Origin: Paguma larvata
Taxonomy: Eukaryota; Chordata; Mammalia; Carnivora; Viverridae
NCBI GenBank assembly: GCA_030068075.1
Contig: CM057826.1
Span: forward strand, 108,541,746 to 108,605,745
DNA length: 64,000 bases
Reading direction: 5' to 3'
Part shown: positions 1 through 12,574 of the stretch, in pieces
How positions within the stretch are numbered: the stretch's first letter is position 1
Layout of the letters: the number at the start of each line of letters is the position of its first letter
Position numbers and translations under genes: made by a program
Notes under the pieces: generated by a model
Told to the model about the DNA's origin: nothing
The model's database searches: none
Seen by the model: the letters and a program-made list of their open reading frames with translations, nothing else

Positions 1-377
1 TACACATGCTGTGTACCAAATTGAGAAATAAAACCAAAACAATATGTAAGAAGAATTAAAATATCAAAATCATTAGTGGCAAGGCTGAAATTGGGAGACA
101 TGGCTTCTACTGATATCAGGTGGGCTTCCTAAAGCTGACCCACTTCCAGTCCCACACAGAACACGTGCTCTCAGTGCACAGTCTGCTCCCAAGAGACAAA
201 AAGAGGGGAAAGGTCTAAGTACACACACCCAGTTTATGTTTCCCAAGTCAACAATCACATTAAGTCACTCTTCCTTCTTTAAGTGAGTAAGGAGTCAGGT
301 GTATTACTACTGGAACTCAAATCAATCACATAACAGGAAACATAAGTAAAGAAAACTGCCCCAGCACCACTTTATCA
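1..377. other. Unassigned non-coding sequence
   Basis: No repeat family, exon or RNA gene is recognised. Open frames are short and have no recognisable domains. It is probably old, diverged intergenic or intronic DNA. Confidence 0.5.
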
Positions 378-968
378 GTGTTCTAACACTGCCATAACAA
401 ATTACCATAAACCGGAGAGCTCCAAATAACATAAAACTATTCTCTCACAGGTCCGGAGGCTAGAAGTCCAAATCAAGGAGTCAGCAGAGTCATGCTCCCT
501 CTCAAGGTGTCAGGGAAAAATCTCTCCCTGTGTTTTCATAGCTTCTGGTGGCTGCCAGCCATCTTTGATGTTCCTTGGCTTGTAATTGTAAGACTCCATC
601 ATCAGATATGTCTGTGTGTTCACACAGCTTTCTATTTTTTAATGTTTATATATTTTAAGAGAGAGAGAATGAACTGGGGAGGGGCAGAGAGAGAGGAGAG
701 AGAGAATTCCATCTGCTATCAGCACAGAACCCAATGTGGGGCTCGATCCCACCAACAATGAGATCATCAACTAGCCGAAACCAAGAGTCAGACGCTTAAC
801 CACCCAGGTGCCCCATATGGCATTCTTATAAGGACACCAGGTACTGGATTTAATTCAATATGACTTCATAGTTACTAATCACATCGGCATAACCCTAATC
901 CCAAGTAAGGTCACATTCTGTGGTTCTAGGAGGACATTAATTTGGGAGACACTATTCAACCTAGTACA
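378..968 (-). repeat. MLT1-type MaLR LTR, interrupted by a SINE
   Basis: Read on the minus strand it follows the order of an MLT1-class solo LTR of the non-autonomous ERVL-MaLR family. It has a 5' section with AATGTGACCTTACTTGGG, a middle section matching GGTGTCCTTATAAGA, and a 3' end with CTTCTAGCCTCCGGACC and TTTGTTATGGCAG. No internal retroviral coding sequence is attached. The LTR is heavily diverged and is split by a younger SINE at 634-815, which fixes the order of insertion. The class is fairly sure; the subfamily is not. Confidence 0.72.
634..815 (-). mobile_element. CAN-SINE (feliform tRNA-Lys SINE), minus strand
   Basis: On the minus strand the head reads ggggcacctgggtgg, followed by a diverged A-box region, a GA/CT-rich stretch and an A-rich tail (seen as tttttt near 634). 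Several tRNA-like positions have changed. It lies inside the MLT1 LTR, so it is younger than that LTR. I could not define a target-site duplication. Confidence 0.85.
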
Positions 969-1948
969 ACCGCAGCTAACAAGAACAAGTGGGTAAATGG
1001 TCTTTAGAAACATGGTCATTTCTACAGGGTATAGGGCACTGAAGGCCATCAAATTATTTTCTCCCTTGAAGCATCTTTATAGGGAAAACCTTGTTTAAAA
1101 GAAAATGACCAATAAAATGAAGATTACAAATATTAGAAAAGCAGTCACATAACTGTTGCAGAGGGAAGAACACTTGTCAAGAGTCAAAAATAGACCCATC
1201 AGTGTTGCCCTGGTTACAGTAGAAGGGGCCCCTAGTTTGGGTGTGATAATGCCAGAGTCTGATGCAGTATTACTTATTATTTTTTTAATATTTCTACCAA
1301 GAGAGCTTAAATAAGAATTTTAACAATATCACACTCTGTTTGGATATTACAGGTAGGACTGTTAGACCCAGGTAGACTTCTTTTCCTGTGCTTCATTTCT
1401 TACAAGTGTAGCATGTATCACAACCAAAGAGAAGTAAAAGGCAGAAATCCATACAAAGTATAGCCCACTTGGTTTTGCCCAATAGAGTCACCAGCGTCTT
1501 AATTCTGATTTAATTCCATAAAGTCCATGCATCCAGGTACCTACTTGCTGCACCACTTACACAGTCATCTATCTCCCCACTCATCTACCAGATACCCAAA
1601 ATCAGACAAATTTAACTGTAACTCAGGACTTCATGTGGATATCTAAATGAATTCTGATACCAACTTTTAATTCTTCTTCCTAAAGAACTGGTGATAAGTC
1701 TTAAATACTGTGCCTAACAGAACAATTCCCCATCCTGTCTAGTCCTCCTCCACTTGTTCTGTTTCACTTGTTCTGCATCATTGGCACAGAGATGTCTCCT
1801 TTATAGGTCAGGCCCCTATATCAAGTACTCACATTTATTTTATGATTCTTTTATGAACTTGTCCAAGTACAGTCTTTCAGTAACAAATCTCCATCAATGG
1901 ATATTTAAAGAAGTCCTTGATTGTTCTCAATATGTAAATCACTGGATT
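969..1948. other. Unassigned non-coding sequence
   Basis: AT-rich DNA with no recognised repeat. An 80-codon open frame near 1754-1996 runs into the poly-T of the next SINE and shows no domain, so it is treated as chance. Confidence 0.5.
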
Positions 1949-1961
1949 CCAGTTTTTGTTT

Positions 1962-2174
1962 CTTTTTTTTTTTTTCTTGAAGTTTATTTATTTTGAGAGA
2001 GAGAGTGAACACGAGCAGAGCAGGGGCAGAGAGAGAGGGAGAGAGAGTCCCAAGCAGCCTAAGTGCTGTCAGCATAGAGTCTGACACAAGGCTCAATATC
2101 ATGAACTGTGAGATCATGACCTGAGCCAAAATCAAGGGTCAGATGCTTAACTGACTGAGCTACCCAGGCTCCCT
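1962..2174 (-). mobile_element. CAN-SINE, minus strand, with TSD
   Basis: The poly-T at 1962-1974 is the reversed A-tail. It is followed by the GA-rich stretch and a reversed tRNA-like head ending in ctgagctacccaggctccc. The flanks carry a 13-bp TSD, ccagtttttgttt (1949-1961) and ccagtttttattt (2175-2187), with one mismatch. The diagnostic tcttga-like spacing (aatcaagggtcaga) suggests the older of the two SINE types in this window. Confidence 0.9.
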
Positions 2175-2187
2175 CCAGTTTTTATTT

Positions 2188-2539
2188 ATTAATAAAACCA
2201 CTCTTGTTATGCAGAAGTTCCACCTGTCTCTCACTGTCATCTCTGGGTCTGTGTCACATCCTTCCAGTACCTACGGGGATCTTCCCGTCAATAGAACCTT
2301 CAAGAGTTACTCTGTGGCACCAAGACTGTAAAATGGAGCCCCACCAGCAAAGGATGCCATCATCAAAGCTGTTTGGTCACAAAGCATTTTAAAAAGTTGA
2401 ACTTCAATGCCAACCTTTAAAATCAGAAGAATTCATATGAAAATCAGTATTTTCTTCAGGTCCTCTGGAAAACTTAGAAGTTCTGGCAACAATGGGCTGG
2501 AGGATAGTAATAAGTGCTCCCCTTAAATGAGGCATTTAT
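2188..2539. other. Unassigned non-coding sequence
   Basis: No repeat or exon recognised. A 62-codon frame at 2204-2392 has no recognisable features. Confidence 0.45.
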
Positions 2540-2762
2540 TACTTACATTAGTTTCAGGTGTACAACAGAGTGATTCGACAACTGTATTCATCATTCTGTG
2601 CTCACCAGAGTGTAGCTACAATCTGTCACCATACAATGCTGTTATAACATCACTGACTATATTCCCTATGTTGTTTCTTTATTCCCAAGACATATTCTTC
2701 CCATAACTGAAAGCCTGTATCTCCCACTCCCCTTCACCCATTTTGCCGATTCTCCCCTCCCG
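2540..2762 (-). mobile_element. Old L1 3' UTR fragment
   Basis: The reverse complement matches the 3' UTR common to eutherian L1MA/L1MB-like elements: a purine-rich start, tagggaatatagtcagtg, ttgtatggtgacagattg, and an end in gttgtacacctgaaacta. A second copy of the same family lies at 32307-32512 and a third 3' end at 51199-51328. No coding sequence is retained. Confidence 0.75.
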
Positions 2763-4116
2763 TGGGCCTTTTTTTTCATTTACATAAACCACCTGGTCAT
2801 CGGAGGCATTGGGTCCATTCCCTGGCTAACAACATCATTGCCAGTGTTATATAAGTTCATACATACATAAAACAATATGTAATAACAGTAATTCTGTGGT
2901 TAATGTATGAGACTGACAGGTAGCCTTCTCTCATGCCACCACGTTCCAGAGCTTATACATTCCATCCTGCTAAATGTGAGGAGTCCTGCTGCACTGCTGC
3001 CAAAGCAATGACACATGTGTTCAGCCCTAGGGACTGAGTGCCTTCTGCTCTGAGTTGCCCCTGGCTGCCCAGGTTCATTGTCACCATCAACAGCTGGCCT
3101 CCTTGTGAAGCCCACAGAAAGGTTGAAAGGTAGATCGACCCCATCCTCTCCTCTGTTTCCTCTGATTCTTCCAACACCATCCCATTTTGCCAATTAGAGA
3201 GGCACTTCCAGGCTCCCTTAGAACTCTTTTCCGGTCAATCTATTTAAGCTCCACTCCACTTACCACAGAGCATTTACATATATGTAGTGTCACATTTGTC
3301 ACGGATGTGTTAAAATTAGAGAATGGTACCTCAAAATTTTGGCGAGTTGGATGATAGCACTATTTGGTTAGAACATCTTCTTCTCTTCCTCAACACTGTC
3401 ACCTATTTCCTGCAAAGGGGCAGTCTCACAATTTGCAGAGTTTAGGAAAAAAGCCAACAGTGAAACTGAGTCAAAGAATTTAGCTACGAGTATCAGAAAA
3501 ACAGAGTAACAGCGAATTACATTTATTGGGGTGGGAGGACACTTTCCATACATACTAAAGAATTCAGGAGTTGAGCAAACCAAAGCAGGGTTTTTGGGGT
3601 TTTTTGCCTTTTTACTCTAACTTCTTTAGTGTGGTATCTTTTGACTTCATGGTGCAAGAAGACTACTAAACCTCCAGACATCACATCCATATTCTAAGTA
3701 GGAAGAAAAAGACAGACTGAAACTGAAAGGTGCTATCTCATGAATAGGAGATAGAGAATGAACAGGGAAGTGTTTCCCATTCCTCAAGAGAGAAGCCCAT
3801 TCCCTTAAGATTTCCCCTTACATCTTATTAATCTAAAGTGGATTATTTGGAAACACTGAGACCAATAACTAGCCAAAAGGAATGAAATTCCCTTAAGTAA
3901 TCTCAATACTTTGTCCTATATGGCTGACTAAGAGCCTATGCTTCCAAAGATCAACCTACTACATTCCACCAGCTCCCTGATTAAATCAGGATTCTGTTAG
4001 CCGCAAACAAGAAGGTTGAAAAAGGACATGGCTCTGGCTTAGGCAATAGACACTATTTTCCCCATATTATTATGAAACCCATGGACTGTGAGGAGTCTGT
4101 GTAGCTATTGCTGGTT
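2763..4116. other. Unassigned non-coding sequence
   Basis: No gene recognised. Around 3975-4050 the phrase caggattctgttagccgc resembles the edge of an old medium-reiterated repeat whose name I cannot give; related wording recurs near 19465 and 28455. The open frames at 2900-3583 have no recognisable domains. Confidence 0.45.
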
Positions 4117-4117
4117 G

Positions 4118-4132
4118 GAAAAGCTAAATGCA
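4118..4132. repeat. Left target-site duplication of L1 copy 1
   Basis: gaaaagctaaatgca here corresponds, with small differences, to gaaaaagctagcatgca at 10859-10875. This marks the insertion limits of the full-length L1. Confidence 0.6.
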
Positions 4133-5798
4133 GGGAAAGGTCAAGTTGGCAGAACAGCATGGAAGGTTTTTTTGCGTCTCTTATCCATGAAGTGCAGCCA
4201 GATCAACACTAAACCACCTTGCACACCTAGGAAAATGATTTGAAGATTAACACAATAATCTGCACAACCTGAACCACAGAACTTGGCAGGTACTCAGCAC
4301 AGAGAGGTGAAGTGGGGGAGAGAGAAGCTGTGGAGGGCAGGGAGCTGTTTTTGCTTGCGGAGAAAGGATGGAGACAGGGGGAGAGTATGGAAAGCATCCC
4401 TCCTAAAAGCATCTGAAGAGAAAGTGGAAACAGCGGCAGGGACTAAACAAAAAAGGGAGAGAGGAGAAAGGAGAGGGCTTTAATTCCATTAAGACTGTAT
4501 AAACAGGGAGAGTACGAGTCTGAAACTCCACAACTTGATACCTGGCGGTGCTCTGGTGGGAAAGGCGAATCCCCAGAGGCAGAGATTGAGATCCAAGGGG
4601 TCTGCAGCCACACAGGGAGTGATGGTTCCCCTGCTGGGAGGACACTTAATAGCAGCCTCCCCACAGGCAAAGGTCCCAGAAGACCCTGGAAAACAGTCAC
4701 ATTCACTAGTGCTGGAACAAGGACATTAAGGGGGAAGATTGGCACCAGATGCGCGTTGTGATTTTCCATAATCCCTGAAACACTGCTGCTACACAATGAC
4801 GTGAACTTTTTCTTGGGTGGGCCAGTACCCAGCGGCAGTCTCTGGGCATTGGCAGCAACTCGGTCTTGTGAACATTACTCGGTGAGTCTGTCCCCCAGAA
4901 GGTCTGAGCGGGTCAAAGTCGCAGACCCTCAGAAGTGAAGGGTTGGGAAACACAGCCGCATCTGAGATAAAACTCAGGAGGGAGATGCCACCTGGCAACC
5001 TGATGGCTTGGTCATGGACAGTGTAGAAGTGGGAGTTGACAAAAACCAGAGACAAAGGAGGGGTGCTTGATTGACAGTCATGGAGAACACAGAGCTCCAA
5101 TACTACAAACTGGGTGACACCATTTTCACCCCTCCCGCTCATGCACATACACACCTACATGCGACATAGCAATCCCCCCAGTAAGCTAAGCAGCGCCATG
5201 TAGTGGAGAAGGGAGCTGTTACACTAAACCCAGCCCAACTGGGCCAACAGCACTCTTGAGAAACACAAGTCTTTCCGCCTGCTTAGTTTACGGACTATAA
5301 ACTGTTTCATAGATTGACTTCTATGGGAAACCAGATGTAATTTCAATCGTACATCACTCTGTTCGCTGCTCTTTTTTTTCAATTTTTTTCGTTTTCTTTT
5401 CTTTTCTTATTCTTGTATACAGAAAGGGAAAAAATTTATTATTACTTTCCATTTTTATTAAAAAGATTTTTATTTAATTTTTTCCACTCTATATTTTTGC
5501 TTTTTTGTAAATGTTTTAAATTCTATTTTACTTTCATCATTTTACTCTATTCCATTTTACTGTATTCATTTTATCAAATTTTCAAATGTTTTCCTTTTTT
5601 TTCCTTTCTTTTTCCTTTTTATTTTTCCTTTTTTCTTTCTTATCTTGCCCTTCTTTCTCTAATCTATCAAGCTTCTGTCAACAATCAGACCAAAACGCAC
5701 CTAGGACCTAGCATCCTTTAGTTGATTTCCTTCTGTTATTTTAATTTTTTTAATTTTAAGTTATTTTTTACCCTATTAATTCCTTTTCTTCCTTCAAA
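4133..5798 (+). promoter_or_regulatory. L1 5' UTR (internal promoter region)
   Basis: In L1 the 5' UTR carries the internal RNA polymerase II promoter. This region aligns with 53248-54911 and, reversed, with 59668-60121. It starts with a form of the motif ggccaagatggtgg, then has a purine-rich section (4300-4480) and ends in a very T-rich stretch (about 5365-5665) just before ORF1. The purine-rich part leaves both shifted antisense frames partly open. Promoter activity is inferred from the family and is unlikely in a copy this decayed. Confidence 0.8.
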
Positions 5799-6637
5799 AT
5801 GACAAAAGGAAGGAATTCACCCCAAAAGAAAGAACAGGAAGAAATGACAGCCAGGGACATATTTAACACAAAATTAAGTAAGATGCCTGAATCAGAATTT
5901 AGGATCACAATAATAAGAATACCAGCTGGGGTTTAAAATAGATTAGAATCCCTTTCTGTGGAGATAAACGAAGGAAAAGCTAGTCAGGATGAAATAAAAA
6001 ATGCTGTAACTGAGCTGCAATCTCAAATGGATGCCATGGCGGCAAGAAAGGTTGAAGCAGAGCAGTGAATCAGTTATATAGAGGACAAACTTATGGAAAA
6101 TAATGTAGCATAAAAAAGAAGGTGACTAAGGCAAAAGAGCATGAAATAAAAATTAGAGAACTCAGTGACTCGTTAAAAGGAACAACATCAGAATCACAGG
6201 GGTCCCAGAAGATGAGGAGAGAAAAAGGGGTAGAAAATTTATGTGACCAAATCATAGTGGAAAACTTTCCTAACTTGGGCAAAACACAGACATCAAAATC
6301 CGGGAAGCAGAGAGGACTCCCATTCGATTCAACAAAAAAAACGACCATCAACAAGACATAGTCAAGGCACCATAGTCAAGTCATAGTCAAATTCACAAAA
6401 TATTCAGGCAAGGAAAGAATCATGAAAGCACCAAGGGGAAAAAAGTCCTTAACCTACAAGGGAAGACAGATCAGGTTAGCAGCAGACCTATCAACAGAAA
6501 CTTGGCAGGCCAAAGAGGGGTGGCAGGATATACTCAATTTGCTGAATCACAGAAATAGGCAGCCAGGAATTCTTTATCCAGCAAGGCTGCCATTCAAAAT
6601 AGAAGGAGAGATTAAAAGTTTCCCAAACAAAAATTAA
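5799..6637 (+). pseudogene. L1 ORF1 (ORF1p) remnant
   Basis: ORF1p is the RNA-binding trimeric chaperone that coats L1 RNA in the cytoplasm. The chosen ATG (5799) follows the T-rich tract in cttcaaaatgac and matches the copy at 54912. The N-terminal frame (MTKGRNSPQKK) stops near 5936. Coiled-coil-type sequence (ELQSQMDAMAARK) follows and is broken again near 6066. A shifted frame at 6122-6361 covers the RRM region. The C-terminal domain is clear at 6422-6637 (KGRQIRLAADLSTETWQAK, then ILYPARLPFKIEGEIKSF). Several stops and frameshifts make it dead. Confidence 0.88.
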
Positions 6638-6801
6638 AGGAGACCGTGACCACTAAACTAGCCCTAAAAGAAATTTTAAGGAGGACTCTCTGAGGGCAGA
6701 AAAGATGAAGAAAAAAAAAGAAAAGAAAGAAAGACCAAAGGCAACAAAGACTAGAAAGGACTAGAGAATGCCACCAGAAACTCCGACTCTACAGGCAACA
6801 T

Positions 6802-9800
6802 ATGGCAATAAATTTATATCTTTCAGCACTTATTCTAAATGTCAATGGTCTAAATGCTCCAATCAAAAGACATAGGGTAACAGAATGAATAAGAAAACAA
6901 CATCCACATATATGCTGTTTATAAGAGACCCATTTTAGACCTAAAGACACCTTCAGATTGAAAATAAGAGGATTGAGAACCATGTATCCTGCTAATGGTA
7001 GCTGAGAGAAAACCAGAGTAGCCATACTTAGATCAGAAAATCAAGATTTTAAAATATAGACTGTAACAAAAGATGAAGAAGGGCATTATATCATAATTAA
7101 GGGGTCTATCCACCAAGAAGATCTAACAATTGTAAACATTTATGCTCCAAATGTGAGCGCACCCAAATATATAAATCAATTAATCAAAAACATAAAGAAA
7201 CTCATTAATAACAATACCAGAATAGTAGGGGATTTCAACACCCTACTTATAGCAACACCCTACTTTCATCTAAAGAGAAAATCAACAATGAAACAATGGC
7301 TCTGAATGACTACTGGACTGGATAGACGTAACAGATACATTTGGAACATTTCATCCTAACGCAGCAGAATATACATTTTTCTCGAATGCACATAGAACAT
7401 TCTCCAGAATAGATCACATACTGGGACACAAATGAGCCCTCAACGACTACAAAATGATCAAGATCATACCATGCATGTTTTCAGGCCATAACATTATGAA
7501 ACTCAATTCAACCACAAGAAAAAAAATAGAAAGATAACAAAGACTTGGAGACTAAACAACATCCTACTAAAGAATGGGATACCCAAGAAATTAAAGAGGA
7601 AATTAAAAAGTACATGGAGGCCAATGAAAATGATAATACCATAGTCCAAAACCTCTGGGACACAACAAATGTGGTCATAAGAGGGAAGTATATAGCAATC
7701 CAAACCTTCCTAAAGAAGGAAGAAAGATCTCTCAGATATACAACCTAACCTTGCACCTCAAGAGCTGGAAAAAGAACAGCAAATAAAAGACCAAACCAGA
7801 AGAAGACAGGAAATAATAAAGATTAGAGCAGAAATCAATGCTATTGAAACAAACAAAAAACAAAACAAAACAAAACAGTAGAACAGATCAATGAAACCAG
7901 AAGCTTGTTCTTTGAAGAATTAACAAAATTGAAAAACCTCTAGCAAGTTTGATCAAAAAGAAAAAGGAAAGGACCCAAATAAGTAAAATCAAGAACGAAT
8001 GAGGAGACATCACAACCAACACACCAAAAATACAAACAATAATAAGAAAATATTATGAGCAATTGTACGCCAATAAAGTGGGCAATCTGGAAGAAATGGC
8101 CAAAGTCCTAGAAACATATGAACTACCAAAACTGAAACAGGAAGAAATAGAAAATATGAACACTCATAACCTTTAAAAAAATCAAATTAATAATAAAAAT
8201 CTCCTAAAATTCAAGAGTCCAGTGACAGATGGCTTTCCAGGGGAATTCTACCAAACATTTATAGAAGAGTTAACACCTACTCTTTTAAAGCTGTTCCAAA
8301 AAATAGAAATGGAAGGAAAACTTCCAAACTCTTTCTATGAAGCCAGTGTTACCTTGATTCCAAAACCAGACAAAGACACGACTAAAAAGGAGAACTATAG
8401 ACCCAATTTCCTGATTAACATGGATGCAAAAATCCTCAATGAGCTATTAGCCAAATGGATCCAATAATCCATTTAAAAAATTATTCACCACAAGCAAGTG
8501 GGATTTACACCTGGGATGCAGGGCTGGTTCAATATCTATAAAACAAGCAAATTGATTCATCATATCAATAATTGAAAGGACAAGAACCACATGATCCTCT
8601 CAATAGATGCAGAGAAAGCATTTGCCAAAATATGGCATCCTTTCTTCATAAAAACCCTCAAGAAAGTAGGGGTAAAAGGATCATACCTCAAGATCATAAA
8701 AGCCATATATGAAAGACCCAACGCTAATATCCTCAACGGGGAAAAACTGAGAGTTTCCCCCGAAGGTCAGGAACACAACAGGGATGTCCACTCTCACCAC
8801 TGTTACTCAACATAGTATTGGAAGTCTTAGCCTCAGCAATCAGACAACACAAAGGAATAAAAGGCATCCAAATCAGCCAAGAAGAAGTCAAACTTCACAG
8901 ATGACATGAGATTTTATATGGAAAACCCAAAAGATTCCACCAAAAAACTGCTAGAACTGATCAATGAATTCAGCAAAATCCCAGGATATAAAATCAATGC
9001 ACAGAAATCGGTTGCATTCCTATACACCAAGAATGAAACCACAGAAAGAGAAATCAAGGAATCGATCCCATTTACAATTGTACCGAAAACCATAAAATAC
9101 CTAGGAATAAATTTAACCAAAGAGGTGAAAAATCTATACACTGAAAACTATAGAAAGCTTATGAAAGAAATTGAAGAAGACACACAAAAAATTGAAAAAT
9201 ATTCCATGCACTAGATTGAAACAACAAACATTGTTAAAATGTTGATAGTACCCAAAGCGATCTCCATATTCAATGCAATCCCTATGAAAATAACACCAGC
9301 ATTCTTCACAGACCTAGAACGAACAATCCTAAAATTTGTATAGAACCAGAAAAGACCCTGAATAGCCAAAACAATCTTGAAAAAGAAAACCAAAGCTGGA
9401 GGCATCAGACTCCTGGACTTCAAGATGCATTACAAATCTGTAATCACCAAGACAGTATGGCACTGGCACAAAAACACTCAGATCAGTGGAACAGAATACA
9501 GAACCCAGAAATGGAACCACTAATGTATGGCCAACTAATTTCTTTGAGAAAGCAGGAAAGAATATGCAACGGCAGAGATAGTCTCTTCACCAAATGGTGC
9601 TGAGAAAACTGAACAGCGACATGCCAAAAAATGAACCCAGACCACTTTTCTTACCCCATACCCAAAAATAAACTCAAAATGGATGAAAGATCTAAATGTA
9701 AGATAGGAATCCATCAAAATCCTAGAGGAGAAAGCAGGCAAAAACCTCTTTGACCTTAGCCACAGCGACTTCTTACTCAACACATCCCCAGAGGCAAGGG

Positions 9801-10666
9801 AAACAAAAGCAAAAATGAACTATTGGGACCTCATCAACATAAATAGCTTCTGCACAGTGAAGGAAACAATCAGCAAAACTAAAAGGCAATGGACGGAAGG
9901 GGAGAAGATATTTGCAAACAACATATCAGATAAAGGGTTAGTACCCAAAATCTATAAAGGACTTATGAAACTCAACACCCAAGAAACAAATAATCCAGTG
10001 AAAAAACGGGCAAAAGACATGAATAGACACTTCTCCAAAGAAGATATCCAGATGGCCAACAGACACACGAAAAAATGCTCAACATCACTCATCATCAGAG
10101 AAATACAAATCAAAACCACCATGAGATACCTCTTCACGCCTGTGAGAATAGCTAACATTAACAACTCCGGCAACAACAGATGTTGGCGAGGATGCTGAGA
10201 AAGAGGATCTCTTTTGCATTGCTGGTGGGAATGCAAACTGATGCAGCCACTCTGGGAAATAGTATGGAGTTTCGTCAAAATAGTTAAAAACAGAACTACC
10301 CTATGATCCAGCAATTGCACTATTAGGTATTTATCCAAGAGATAAACGTATGTTCTTTCAAACGGGCACATACACCCCAATGTTTAAAGAAGCGCTATCA
10401 ACAATAGCCAAAGTACAAGAACAGCCCAAATGTCCATCAACAGATGAATGGATAAAGAAGATGTTATATATATATATACAATGGAGTATTACTTGGCAAT
10501 CAAAAAGAATGATATCTTGCCATTTGCAACTACATGGGCAGAACTAGAGGGTATTATGCTAAACAAAATTAGTCAGAGAAATACAAATAACATGTGTCTT
10601 CACTCATATGAGGAATTTAAGATACAAACAGATAGACATAAGGGAAGGGAAGCAAAAATAATATAA
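6802..10666 (+). pseudogene. L1 ORF2 (endonuclease / reverse transcriptase) remnant
   Basis: ORF2p nicks target DNA and reverse transcribes L1 and SINE RNA. The APE-like endonuclease starts at 6802 (LILNVNGLNAPIKRHR), with an ETHF segment near 6927-6938 and VNIYAPNV near 7132-7158. The reverse transcriptase lies at about 8220-9210. Its catalytic box reads FTDD (8894-8905) where active L1s usually have FADD. The C-terminal cysteine motif is near 10180-10235 (CWRGC, then a stop, then HCWWEC). The frame ends at 10666. Numerous in-frame stops and shifts break it, so no active enzyme is expected. The assignment as L1 is secure. Confidence 0.92.
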
Positions 10667-10875
10667 AAACAGGATGGGGGACAAAACATAAGAGACTCTT
10701 AAATATAGAGAATGGCAGAAGGTTACTGAAGGAGTTGTGAGAGCGGGGATGTCTAAATGGGTAAGGGGCATTAAAGAATCTACTCCTGAAATCACTGTTG
10801 TACCATATGTTAACTAACTTGGATATAAATAAACAATAAAAAAATTTTTCAAAAAAAAGAAAAAGCTAGCATGCA

Positions 10876-12389
10876 TTTGAATGCCATTGACACAGTGGCA
10901 AAACACAAGTGAGAGCAGATTACTGACACCTTAGTCTTTGTGTTGGTTTCCCAGGCTGCTCTCCACCCCCTACTATACACACCCACACCCACCCCTACTC
11001 CCCACCCCTTCCCCCCACACCACACACACACACAGGCTCATGGATGGTGGACAAGGGACCAGGAAGCACATGATCATCTCTTGGACCCAGAGATCAGTGG
11101 AAGAAGAATGATTCCTCACTCTCCAGGTGACACATGTGCAAAAACTCCTGCAAGGGCATCTTATAGCTCTGCCCTCTGTTGAGCGGGGCCGCTTCCCACT
11201 CCAAAATCCAAGAGCCCTTTCTCCGTTTTCAGCCAAGGGCTTCAAGTTTGTAATTTACACTTACTTCTCCTGGCCAGAAGAGTTTGTTGCTCTGCACGAA
11301 AGTAAGTTGAACACAGGAAAGCCGGCTCCATACTTTGCAGGGGAACCCATTTTACTGTTTTAACATAAAAGTTTACATTTAAACCAAATGAGAAATTTGA
11401 ATCCATATACCTGGCAGAAACAATTGATCTCTGTTTTCAGGATTACAAACATCATCCACAGTCAAAAGAAAAACAAGAATTCCTGGGTCTATTTGCAGTG
11501 TTTGAGTTTCCTGTACACTCCAACTAAGCATGCAGTCCTTAAAAAGTCTCATTCTTTCCCATCATACTCTGTCTGGGTGGCAGTTCTGCATTCACAGAAA
11601 TCTCAAGAAATCCTGAGACCTTAGCAAAAGCTGCATGCTAGCTCTTTAAAATGAAAACAATGAGCATTAACATCATTTCACATTGGCTGCGTCTGTGCCT
11701 GCAATGTAGGTTGGTAGTGAATCATCACTCAGAAATTATTTTGGTAAAAAAGTGAAACATAAAGACTCCACCAAATAAACAGTTTTTATAAAAAGGTTTT
11801 ATGCGACAACAGTCTCTTTCTTGGCATCAATTCCCGGAAATGATAAAATATGACTCATTAGCATAGAACAACTCATATTCCAAACAGATTGTAATTGCTC
11901 CTGTGGTACCCGTACTTAAGTCTAACCCAAGAGGCCAGCCTGGGTGATGACGCAGCATCCTTTGTCATGTTGTCCTTATCTGATCAACTTTTGCTTCAAA
12001 ACTGAGCTGGATCATTTCTGCTCAGTAAAGGTAATGGTTCAGCTTAATTCCCACTGCTTTTGTGAAAGCAAATATTTCCACTCACAGCAACCTTCATTGC
12101 AGGAGGTTGAAATACTTGTCCGCCTTGTTAGTTGCCTACTGTTATGCATTGTCTTCACAGTTAATGTCCTGAATAGTTCTCTCTTCCTATCATTGAGACT
12201 CCCTTATTCTAAATTCTAATATTACAGGATTCATCACCAGGAATTTTTTTTTCTGGTTTATGTGAATTATGTAAAATGGAAATTATCTGTGTTGATGAAA
12301 ATTAGGAAATTATGGGGAAAAACATAGAGAATAATAAACAGAAGTGAAGCAGATGGGAGAGGAGGAATGGAAGTTCTATAAAGACAATA
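10876..12389. other. Unassigned non-coding sequence with a CA/C-rich patch
   Basis: A C/CA-rich, low-complexity patch lies at about 10970-11035 (acacccacacccacccc and (ca)n). The rest shows no repeat or exon that I recognise. The open frames here of about 78-91 codons look like chance. Confidence 0.5.
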
Positions 12390-12520
12390 ATCGTTAACAT
12401 TAATTTAGTGCTTACTATGTGTCATATACTGTGCTGAGCAGCTTACATATACTGTCACTTAATCATCCTAATCCCCTTAAGGCATGTACTTCCCCAAAAA
12501 CCCATTACACAGAGAAGGAC
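12390..12520 (+). repeat. MIR SINE fragment
   Basis: It has MIR wording in order: aacattaatttagtgcttac, tatgtgtcatatactgtgc, cttacatatactgtcactta and cccattacacagagaagg. MIR is an ancient mammalian tRNA-derived SINE. No ends or TSD survive. Confidence 0.75.
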
Positions 12521-12574
12521 GTGGAAGTCTAGGACTATTACAGAACCACCGACCAATCTCCTCTACTTCTAGGC

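Larger units (their letters stand above)
4133..10858 (+). mobile_element. Full-length L1 retrotransposon, copy 1 (inactive)
   Basis: About 6.7 kb, running in order through a 5' UTR (to about 5798), an ORF1 remnant (5799-6637), a short spacer, an ORF2 remnant (6802-10666), a 3' UTR and an A-rich tail, with a diverged TSD on both sides. L1 is an autonomous LINE that copies its RNA at the target by target-primed reverse transcription. Both reading frames carry many stops and frameshifts, so this copy cannot make working proteins. It is collinear with the copy at 53248-59336, which lacks about 0.6 kb around the ORF1/ORF2 boundary that is present here. The subfamily is probably felid-specific, but this was not confirmed. 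Confidence 0.93.

Noticed and set aside
5413..5721. 102-codon frame rich in F, Y and L
   Set aside because: It is the T-rich leader of the L1 5' UTR; the composition alone explains it.
10970..11035. CpG-island-like or C-rich promoter
   Set aside because: The patch is CA/C-rich with almost no CpG.
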